A stretch of 64,000 nt of DNA from Chrysomallon squamiferum (lineage: Eukaryota > Mollusca > Gastropoda > Neomphalida > Peltospiridae): the NCBI GenBank assembly GCA_012295275.1, contig CM022673.1:1038105-1102104 (forward strand), given 5' to 3'. Of the stretch, positions 43,501 to 56,000 are shown in pieces. The notes beneath the pieces are model-generated. The model was not told the DNA's origin. It made no database searches and saw only the letters and a program-made list of their open reading frames with translations. The stretch's first letter is position 1. Each line of letters opens with the position of its first letter. Both the position numbers and the translations under genes were made by a program.

Positions 43501-43850
43501 TCTTCCACGGTGCTGGGCTCATCTTTTGACAACTGCTCCGTCTGCGTGAGGACTCCGGGAAGTCGACACTGTGGGACAGGAGGAGTGTGCATCATGGGAC
43601 TGTTTAATACTGTCTGTGAAATGAGGGAGCCCTGGGCATTCGACACGTACATGGCACTGTCTCGAGCTCGTAAAACAGGAGATGGGTTGTAGCTGTGTGT
43701 CTCGAAAATACGATTCGGAAGCGAGGTGGACGATGTGAACAGGTAGTAATCGTCTTTGCTCTGAGGGAAATGTAGAGGACTTGAGTAACGTCTCTCTGGT
43801 CCTGTCAGGTCTCCGAAACTATCAGACTGTGAAAAAATATAATAATAATA

Positions 43851-43897
<47 letters not shown>

Positions 43898-46800
43898 ATT
43901 AAATTATTGATAAATTTTGCCACCAGTTAGTACATAAATTTGTATTTTTATTATCACAATTTTTCTTGATGTCATGAATAGATCTTCTAACTTACAAATA
44001 TATTTCCATCCTTGTTTACAAGCTTCATTTTTGTTTTTATTATCTCATATTGTTCTTTATAAATCTATCTGTTCACAAATTACATATAAACGTGACAGAA
44101 ATGTGCAGCCTAAAATTTCTTTACAAAATGGCCTGATTGCACCTAAAAATAATTTTCTGAAGATGTCAAAATTATAAATTATTTTTTGGATCAAATCTAT
44201 CTCCTCAAATACTGGGAAAAACAAAAAAAAAAGCTATACTATTTTTATTAATTTATTATTATCATTACATTTCAAAAGAGAATTTTTAAATTATGTTTTA
44301 TTTTTAGGTATATGTGTGTGTATGTGTGTGTGTATGTGTGTGTGTATGTATGTGTGTATGTATGTGTGTATGTATGTATGTGTATGTGTGTATGTATGCA
44401 TATGTATCATCAATACTTACAAGTTGTCCATTGACTTCCAATACAGAGACAGGACGTCTTCTTGGTGTGCCAGCTGGTTTCAGCGGAGTTTCAAAAAATG
44501 TCAAATTATCATCCATTCCATCAAGAGGGCTGAAAAATAAAATATATATGTTAAAAATAATAAAATAAAAATAAAATAATAGACAATGAAAATGTTATCA
44601 TTTGTATAATAGAAAAGAAAAATGAATACTTTTTATTTATTAGTTAATTTGTAAAAATAATTCAGTGTTAATATGCATTTTTTTTTTTTTTTAAGCAAAT
44701 GTGATTTCAATGGGTCTAGTTTAAAATGAATGCAAATATTACGAATGTTACGGAAATGAAAAATTATTATAAAAATTCCAGTGAATAAACTAATATAGAT
44801 GTTACAAGGGTCACTCAATAAATGAATGTAAACATTAAAAAGTGTTTCTGAATGATGTAAATGATAAAATACTTACTTCCACGTGATGATGATGCTCAGT
44901 TTGAGAGAGCCGTTGAAGTTGATGCTGACTGTCATCAGTTGTGGGTTAGCGGAGAACAAGTCTTTTATCTCACAGTTCTTCTGTCCCAGCAACACACTTT
45001 TAAAACTTCTCACCTCCACAGCCTGCAAACAGTCATCAATATTATATAACCCTGTGTGACGGTTTTATATTTACCTCTCGCACCAAACTTAAATAATAAT
45101 AAAGATGATCACAGACCCTGAGGAAATATATGTTTGCTAGTATTTTTAAATTAGAAAGTACACACAATACAACTGTTTAATTTGACTGAAACCCAAACTT
45201 GACTAATAATAAAGTAACAGACCTAAAGAAATTAATGTTTTCTACCATTTTCAAATTTATATATGCAGATTATACACACTTGTGATTGTTTAATTTTTTT
45301 ACTTCAACCCAAACTTAGCTAATAACAAAGTAAGAAACCTAAAGAAATGCATGTTTTTTTCATGTTTTTAAATTTATATGTACACACAGTATATACTTCT
45401 TTGTGATTGTCTGATTTTTTACTTCAACCCAAACTTGGCTAATAATAAAGTAACAAACCTAAAAAATGCCATTTTCTCATGTTTTTAAATTTATATGCAC
45501 ACACAGCATACACTTGCTTTTGATTGTTCAATTATTTCTTTAACCCAATAACTTTGACTAATAGTAAAGTAACAAAACCAAGGAAATGCATGTTTTTTCT
45601 TGTTTTTAAATTTGTATGTATAAATAATAGTTCCTTATGATTGTTTAATTTGACTTAAACCCAAACTTGACTAAGGAAATGTAAGTTTGCTTGTATTTTT
45701 AAATTATGTATACACAGCATATACTTCCTTATGACTATTTAATTTGACTTAATTGAAAACTTGAATAATAATATATAAAAGTTAAATAAAAGTTGTTTTT
45801 TTTCAGGAAGTATTTGGAGGCAGTGCATAGAGTTGTCATTATGTTTGATAAGAAGAAACTTGCACTGTAATGCAATTTGCAGCTGTATTTTTTACTTTAT
45901 GAATTTTTAAAATGTTTTGTGGAAACAGTGGTTAATATTTTTTCTTTATTATAAGGATTATATAGTTGAGCATATTATGCATTCATTTTTAATTTCTTTC
46001 CCTTTTTAAAAAAAAAAAAAATATATGTATTTATTATATTTTTTGGTCTTTTAAAAAGGCAGCAGAAAAAAAGAATTAGAATAAGAATAAAAAAGCCACT
46101 TTTTTTATTTATCTTTTTTTTTTTCCTCTTTAAATTAAAAAGATTATAATAACCTTTAGACTCAAGACTTCACCAACAAGAGCTTTGAAAGTGTATTCTG
46201 GGTGATCCCATCTCTGACTGCTGGTTTTCTCTACACGCCCCTTCGACTTCCACTTCTGAGGCCCGTGGCGAATTGACACTTCAAACACATCTCCCGGACA
46301 GAGTCTGGCAAAACCTGCCATTCCTGTGTGGAATCAAGAGAAAAAAATTCAGTATTCAGGAAAAACGAGATGCTTTAACTTTTTAATTACAAGCTCCTAA
46401 CTATTTACAGAGTTTAAAACATAGTTTTGTATGTAGTAAAACAAAACAAAAAAATAAAAAAATAAAAACATTACTATATATATTATATACACGGCACATA
46501 TAAAAAAACTATGCTTGAATTTGATGTATGTTCATTTAGTATAAACAAAACCAGTTTTAAACACCTTTAATAATTATTTATTCTGTGTCTGTTGCAAGTT
46601 CATATGCCTTTAGTAATGTCAACAAAAAAAAGGAAGAAAAAGATTAATGAGAAATTAAAAAAGGGAAGAAAAAACTAATTGAAATAATGAAGAAAAAATT
46701 AATTGAAATAACGAAGAAAAACTTAATTAAAATAATGAAAACTGATAGTGGTGCTGTACTTACCTTTCAGTTTGCAGTGAAATGTTCCTAACATGTTTTC

Positions 46801-47900
46801 TAGCTGAGCTTCAATAGCACACAATGTCTACAAACACAAAAATCAACACTGATTAAATAGCTATTAAATAGCTCAGTTGATCTCTATTGTATTGAAAACA
46901 CTAGCAAAAATACAATTTAAAACTATTGTGTGAATATACTTAGTAAATACAATAAAAATAAAAATGACAGTGTGATTGTGGTGATGACCCCAACAATGAT
47001 GACGATTATGATGATTATAATGATTATCCTAATAATAATATTGATGATGATGCTAATCACAATAAGAATAATAATAAAGTGATTATGATGTTGATGCCAA
47101 TAACGGTAATGATGTTAATAATAATAATAATAATAACAACAATTATTTGGATAATGATAAAATATCTTTTCTCTGTAATAATTTTTTGTTTTTGAAAAAA
47201 TTATACCTGAGAACATTCCTTGTAGCCATATTTAACATTAGTAAGTGATTGCTTTCGATTTCCAGGAGAAGCTGTATAAGCTCTGGCCATTGTACGGGCT
47301 CCTGTTAAAAACAACAAAAACAACCAGACATTAAATATTGCCCAGGTTTAGGTAAGCAAGGATTTATTTAACAAATGCAAACTTAGTGAGAAAATGTTTG
47401 AACAGTTCTAAATTTAGCATGCTTTTATTAAAAATTTAGTTAGCAAAGGTTACTCGAGTTTAAATTTAATTAAAGCAAAACATTACACTGGCAGGATAAA
47501 TGATGTAAGAAACATGCAGACAAAATTAGATGATGCTGAGCATACCTTCTCGAAGTTGCTGATGAACCAGGTAACAGTCATGCAGTTCATCAATCTGTTG
47601 GAAGAAAAATAACAACATACATTAATTTTATATATTGGGAAGATATGTGAAATGAGAATATACAAAACCATCCATCCATCCATCCATCCATCCATCCATC
47701 TTTCTATACAGATATAGATAAAAAGTTAGAAAGATAGATAGATGGATAGATATTTATATATAAGCATGTAAAAATAAAAATTTGATACAGGGTAAAACAA
47801 TTATACAGATTAATGAAGTTTTTTCACCCTAACTTTTAAATGTTGTATGCATTCATTTAATGATCTTTAGGTAACTGGAAACAATAACTCTCAAGTGCAT

Positions 47901-47937
<37 letters not shown>

Positions 47938-50033
47938 AGATACACATATAGAAAGATTGAAAAAGAAAGAGGGAGAAAAAGACAAACAAAAACAGAGACA
48001 CCGCCAGACAGATTTTGAGATAGGTAATTAGATAAAAATACAAAAGAATGTACATATGACAAACCTTTGACAAATGAAATTCTAGTTTTTTCAGATATCT
48101 TTCAGCTGATTTCACTTGCTACAAAAGAAAGAAGCAGAAAACTGTAATAATAAATTTACATTACCGCAGTAGGTAATTAATATAAGCTTTACTAAACAAA
48201 ATAGAAAAATCAATATTTAATTAGTTTGGACATTTGATCTTTTTGTGGAGGTTCTTTTTCTTTCCTTTTTTTTTTTTTTCCCCATCTGTAAATTCAAACA
48301 CAACAAAACTGTAAGAAAAGCGTGTTTTTAGGTATGACAAAGAAATAAATTTATGCATTAGGTTTTTAGTTAATAATAATAATAAAAAGTATGTTTTACT
48401 GAAATAATGAACAGGGATAATATCTCAAAAAAACAGTTTAATAATAATAATAAAACATAAATAATAATAAATAATGGAAAACAACTGCATTGTATATGTA
48501 ATTATAGTACGAAAATATACTATGAAATTAATCAGAAGAAAATAAATCTTTTACATTTATTTTTTTTTAATTAAAAAAATTCTTTAAAAAAATATCTTCA
48601 AAATTAACAGTTATTTTCTTTATTTCTTCACTCATTAACCAGATTTCTATTGATAATTATTCATTTAATATTCTTTTATCATGGCATGCCATTCTGCATT
48701 CAGCCACATGCAAAATTCATGCATATTTTTCAAACTAGTTACTGTAATAAATGTTTTTTTAAAGTTGTCAGACTTTATACAAACTGAAAGATAAAAGGAA
48801 CTAATTCATTTAACAAAGAATTCTCATTCTTATAAACAGCTACATCCACATAAAACACAATTACTTCTGTGCTAATTTCCAAAACTTAAATATTGGCATT
48901 TAATATGTTATTTATTAACGTAATATTAAAAATAGAGCAACCTGTTAACCAGTATTTTCAAATTTATCCTCTGATTCAGAAAACCTAAAAATAATTATTT
49001 TAAACATAAAGCTAATAAACACATTAATTATTATTATTATTATTATTATTATTATTTTTTTGATTTTGCTTTTCTTTGGTGGCAGTCTTGTTCTTTTTCT
49101 TGTTTATTTTTGTTTTTAGTTGTTTTTGGAGGGGTTTTTGCAAGGTTTTTTTTTTTTTTTTTCTTAATGGGAAAAACTCTTTTCAAATCAATTTTTTTAT
49201 TTGCTGATGGTGAGAAGGTTATTTATTTTCTCTCCACACTGGGGAGAAAGGAATTGGGTGTAACTGTTCAGACTTCTGGTGCTAACATTACAGCTCTGGG
49301 CGATGGAGATGTTGTAGGTGTCTACCTTGCATTACTGAAACAACAAAACAAAGACTGTCTGAGGTAAAATAGATTTACTGACAGCTGTATGGATTTTACG
49401 ATGACTGGAACCTTGTCAGCTGTCACTGATGTTGCTCTGACACAAGGAGAAGTTGTTGTAGCTGTATCAATATTTAACTAGCGAGTGACCAATCAAAACA
49501 GGTGAATATATATAAAAAAAATGAATTTTTGACAATTCAGGTGAGTATATAAAAAAGAAGTTTTAACAATGCAGGTAAGTGTATAATAATAAATATTATA
49601 TGATACTGGTGAATGCATAAAAGTATTTAACAAAATTACATGAGTTATTAAAAATGAATATTTAACAAAAATGTAAATAAAACTGCATGTTGCAATAAAT
49701 TGGATAGTCTGAAAAGACTTTAAAATTACTTAAGGATAAATGTATAATTTAAAATAAAATCAATTAGCAATACCAATACTGATGTATAATGTTAGGTCAG
49801 TAAAAAGAGTATGTATGAAACCTCTATGGAAAAAACCTTCAAAAGCAAATGGTTTAAAACATCCCACAGATATTAATGTGATATTACTAAGCATACATAT
49901 TTATGTCTATATTTAAATGTTAGTAACAAAATTACAGATATTTATGATACTTAGCCTTTAATAAAATAGAATGAAGTTACAATGATGAATGTCACAATGA
50001 AATGAAAATTTAATGCATTAGGAATGTTTTTGT

Positions 50034-50064
<31 letters not shown>

Positions 50065-53000
50065 CCCAGTACAGACTTTATTATTCCTGAAACCCATCTA
50101 TCTATATAATTTTATTATTTATTAGATAAAATATTCTGCATTCACCCCCATCAAACAATACTGAAAATATGCAAGTGAAAATGCCAAAGAAAGGACTGAA
50201 TGTACAGAATATAGAAGTTTATCACCGTTAATTAATAAACACTTGTCTGCTATACATATATACAAGACAGATGGAAAATATTTTAGTAACATGCCATGCA
50301 CAATCATACAGAAAACAAAATTTGATTATTTATTAACTACAATTGTGTGTGTGTGTGTGTGTTTATGTGTCTGCGTGTTTCAAAAACACATTAACGCTGA
50401 GTGAACATGCAAATGCATGATGACATATGTACATGTAAATTAATGAATGTTTAAAAATACTTCAGCACAAAAAATTTCTGTGGCTATAGGATATCAAACA
50501 GTGTATATGTTTGTAAATTGAATTAATTAATACTAACAAATCAGACTGAAACATTAAATCAAGCCCTTGAAAAGAATAAACTGGGTATATTGCAATTATT
50601 TTACAACTTAGATTTAAATAACCTTACAGAATTTACATTAATTCATCTTATAGTTGGCAAAGTCGATACCTCCACCTGTTTTTATCATTTACTTTTGGTA
50701 ATGACTGTAACAAGTTTTACACTCTTCAATACTTTTTTCTTTTTTCTGTTTATGACTTTAAAATACTTTATCCTTGAAATTACCTTGAAATTATAAACAT
50801 TTCATTTGTAAACAGATTTTTCCCCCTACTGATGTAATTTTTTTTTGCTTAAAAACACAAATAATAATAATAATAATGTTTTAAAAAATAAATGTTTATT
50901 AATTTATACTTAGTAATATGTTAGAAATATAAATGTTTATTAATTTCAATTCAATTATACACCATGTTATAAAGATAAATGCTTATTAGATTTTTTCTGA
51001 GCAAACTGCTGTGTTAAATGAATACACAAGACTTAGTTTTATCTTAAAAAGAGACAACCACACAAAATAACAAACAAAATCAAAAACATTGTAAATTATG
51101 AAAACAAGTACAGCTAAATCACTGAAACTATTTATAATCTCACAGAAAGTTTCTTTTTACCTTTCTTTTAATTTATTCCTACATGCACAATGAATTATTG
51201 CATTGAAAACATAAATAAATAATCATATTATGTTATCAGAGTGCCTGTAATCATTTCTTTTTATGGAGTTTTTCATGCTAAAGTATTAATTACCAGCAAA
51301 GTGAAAATAATCAGATATGTGTGCAAACACCCTGTCAAAATATTTAGCCTTGTGAATCTATTTTTATCTCTCTCATGCAAAATCAATATGGCTTTTAGCT
51401 GCATTGTGACCTTGTCTTCTGACGTTTTCATGCAAAAACAATATTATCACACTTTCATGAAAAAATGGAATGTGTAAGTGATTTTGGGCCTATTCCAGAA
51501 GAAAAGAAGAAGAAATAAAAAAAAAAAAAAATAAAAGATTTTACAAAGCCATACTGACAAAAAGATAGTGATACACACATTTTGAAAATCTATATTAAAT
51601 GCAGAAGCCAAAACATCTAACCAGTTGTTACAGATTATTACCTTTTCAATTTCATGAACTTTGCCCTAAAATAAGCAACATAAATTTGATTACGTACTTG
51701 TTTTATGTAATAAATATAAGATTTTCCCACTGAGAAAAAAAAAAAATAAATAATAATAACAAATAACGTGTGCAACAGAATATACAATATGCTCATTTTA
51801 AACTAGAAGTGTTAAACTACTTCTGACAGACGTGTATCATGTTTTAGAAAACATGTATACGAAATGTCTAGGTTAAAAACATGTGCAAATAAATTCTTCA
51901 TATTCATACACTCATGTAGATGTAATATACACCATGCTCTTATATACCAATGTTATTACTATATACAAAATACTTTAACAAATAGCAAACCTTACCAGTT
52001 ATTATGATAAGATCTTTTAATAAATATTATATTTAATGTAAATAGTTTTATCATGGGAATAAAACATTGCTTTAGGCTCATGAATAAAATGAAAGATTTT
52101 TTAATGCTTCTGTTTATTTGAGACCATTTTATCAAATCATTTTCAAGAATTAATATATCAATAACAAAAACATGTTTACCACCTCCATATAAAAACAATC
52201 AAACAAATAAATAAATAAATAAATAAAATAAATAAAATAAATAAAATAAAATAAAATAAAATAAAATAAAAACAATTAATTCTTCTAATCACATTTTATT
52301 TTATGAATCACTTTTAAAAGAAACTATTTAAATTTTTGTAAAATGTGTTATTTATGATTAAATGGCATTAAACTTCATTGTTAGCTAGAAAATGAACATG
52401 ACACTTATGGAAGTCATAAAAGGAAAAAAATTAAAATAAACTAATACTATTGGAAATGTATCACCTAGAGCAAGTTGTTATTTTTTGCATTTGTATTTTT
52501 TTCTTTCTTATTTTGACAGGTAACAGAAAATTAAATAAAATAAAATATAAAATTTAAATATATATTTTTTTTAAATGTCTAAATGCCCACTCCATTCTAA
52601 TATGTTCTAATAGTTCAAGCAGCAGGCCTGAAATTCCAAAGTGAGAAATCAGAAGCTGGTAAATTCAGATCAAAGTCAATGTCTTACCTGAGCAGTGGAA
52701 GTGTTTGCTTCACCTGACTGTAAATGTACGATGTCATCCTGAGTTACTTGAATAAATTCTCTGAAATAATACAGTAAAACATTATTTTTCAACTCAAATG
52801 TTATTATTTATTTATTCTTTTATTTTTTTTATCATTTATTATCATGAACATCATCATTACCATTATTATTATTAATTAATTTATTAATATTATTATTGTT
52901 GCTATTATTGTTGTTGTTGTTGTTATATGTAGGTAATAAAAAACTCAGAAAAGTAAAAAAAGGAAAATAAAACTAATTCATTAGCAGTGAAATTCATTAT

Positions 53001-56000
53001 AAGGAAACTGTTTTCTTTACTTTTTATTTATTTATTTATTTTAATTACTGTTAGGTGTTTTTATTTAAATTATTTTTTTAAAAAAAACATTTTCTTGAAA
53101 TCTGCACAGATTGACAAAGCTTTATATTTCAAGTAGCCGGTCATCATCAAATCACTGACATTCTCTCACAACATTACAGTCTTCCCAACCTGGCATTGAT
53201 CTAACTTGCACCTTCGTGTTGTTGATTTACCAGCAACATGCGACAAATTGAATGCAACCTTGCAACAAAGACTTCAATTTGTGAGAACAAAAACACCAAA
53301 AATAGCAGAGACAGTGCAAAAAAAAAAAAACCAATAACCAAAAAAAAAAAAAGATCCCTAAAAAACCACCATGAAATGGCAAAATGTTTGTCTAACCTGT
53401 CTGTGAGAGAAAAAAACACCACATTAGCATTTGAGAAACTGTGATCTGGATTAAAGCTTTCAGTAGGATTTAAGAACAACTAATTGGTTAAGGATGGCAA
53501 GTATTAGGATAAATGTGTGATGTTGACCAGACCTGCTGCTGTATTACTCATTCTTACAGATATAGAGTAGAGACAATCAAACAGCAAGCTGCAGTATAAA
53601 ACACACCTGTATATGTGAACTAAATAAATTTATATAATGTGAATGGAGCTGAGGAACTGCTCTGTTCAGGAAGTTATTAATATTTGAATTTCCACACTAT
53701 GTAATGACAGTTTTAAAGTGAGAAGTTTCACATGAAGGTATTTATGTATGTGCTGAGCAAGTCTGTTGGCTGTTTTATATATACATAAGTATATGTGTGT
53801 ATATATGTACATATATCTCTGTGTGTGTGTGGGGGTAACAGACAGAGAAAGATAAAGAAACATAAAGGGGATGATTATACATAACAAAACGACACCTTGG
53901 AAGGAAACTTAACTCACTGATACATTAAGGAGAACTAATCCTGCAGTCTATCATACAAAAGGCTAATTAACAATAACATAAACAGATACAGATTTGTTCA
54001 GCTTATTTTTTTATTTATTGTGCATGCAAATGTTTGAACTACTGATAATCAAATAACTGATTTATTTTATGTGGCCTGAAATGAGAAAACCCAGATTTAA
54101 TTGTGAGCACTTTCTTGGTATTACAAATATCCAAGCCCAATAGATCTGCAGAGTCCAGTTGTTGCACTATATTGAACACAGAAGTACATGTAACTCAACT
54201 ATATATAAACTAAATTTCTGAAAATCCATGTAAAAGGATGGACTTTAAAAATAAATAATAAAGTAATTAAAAAAAAAAACATGTTAAAAAAAAAAAAAAA
54301 AAAAAAAACAATTCATACTTAAATTCCATAAAGTATAAACTAAAGAAGTTAAACAATTAAGTTCATTTCCTGGCCACATCTGTTGTTATAACTGTCACAA
54401 ATCAATAACCCTCACATTATTCACAGATTCAACACTTATATTGATCAAAACATCAGTTTGTTTGTAGGATTAAGTATACCAACATCCAAAGTCAAACTCT
54501 TCCACACTCTCAGTATTGTGTCTTGAATGTCCATCATGTTCCACAAACAAACAAAAAACACATTTTTGGAGGCATTTGTTTGGGTCTTTTTTTTTAAATC
54601 CAAATTCAGATGCTTATTTTTAACACTTACAAAATCCACAAGTAATCAGCCTGTACATATTGACTAAAATTTAATGTAAAGCTATAGAAATTACGTTTAA
54701 AGTTAAAGATTAAAACAACTTTATATTTAAAAAAATGAAAAATAATAAGAAGAACATTCCATCTGATTCAAGAAATAAAATATTAAAATGTTTTTCTGTC
54801 ATCATTTTTTCCATTTCTTATTGTTTTACATAAACAAACTTTGCAGTTAAATATGCATTTCTTTTAAAAAAAAAGAAATATTAATTGACTTAGTGTTTAC
54901 TGGAAACTTTCTAATTATTTATATCTAAATTCTAGAATTTCAACTTCTTCAAACCATAGATTTTTCAGACATTTAATCTTTAAAACAAAATTCAAAACAT
55001 TTCTACTTTTTCGAAAACAAAATCTAAACTCTACAGAAAAGTTTTAGTACAAGCAAGAGAAGCCTGGCAGACATTTCCTGGTAACACAATTACTGCTCTG
55101 TTCTAGAAAATGTCACCATTTCCTAGTTCAAGGTCAGAGAAGAGAGAAACATTTCTGCCTGTTCTACAACACACTGAGATGTGAAAACTCAGGTATTCTG
55201 TGCACAAAGGCATTGAACGAAAGAAACACAACACAAGGCTCGTGAACAAAGAGGAAAACAATTTTCAAAAAAAGCAAAAAAGAAAGCCTTTGTCTCAAAT
55301 GTACAGCACGTACAGATTATGTGTTAATGTAATTAGGTTTTACTCGATTCTGAGGCAAATGGAAAGAATATAAAAGATGTAAATTTAAATTAAGACAGGA
55401 AGACTGCTCAAAATGTATCTCTGGAGTGCAGTAGATTAAAGTAATTGTCTTTGTCTGAAAGACAGTGCCCTGTTGTATCTCAGTTCATAAATTATCAGTG
55501 GATGTTAATGAAATAATGCACATGTATTAATTCTCAATGCAGCCAAATGCACTGATGAATACATTAAAATAAGCCAGATTTATAGAACATTTTAATCTTG
55601 TTGAAAAAAATATTTAAAATTTAGAAAAAAAAAATAAAAATAAAAATAAAAATCTGTCTTTTAATCTGACTGAATTCTTTCAGAAGGTTACATTTCAAAC
55701 GTCAGCTAACAACTGGCACACTTTCAGAGTACATCACACTTTCAACACTTCCCGCTGGCTGGAAACAAGATCAGTGTTTACGAGCACACATACTTCAGAT
55801 AAAGACTCTAACAAACACACAAGTTTCCTCATCTTCACACTTCACCACAGCCCACAATTAAAGCAACACTTTGAATTTTCCTTAAAAAAAACCCACACAA
55901 CTACAATGTCCACCCAAGGTCGACTAGTGAACATCCTACTGGTGTAGAGTGTGTCCTGCCAGGAAACAAAGTCACAGTGATGTGTTTAGTCAGATGTTCA

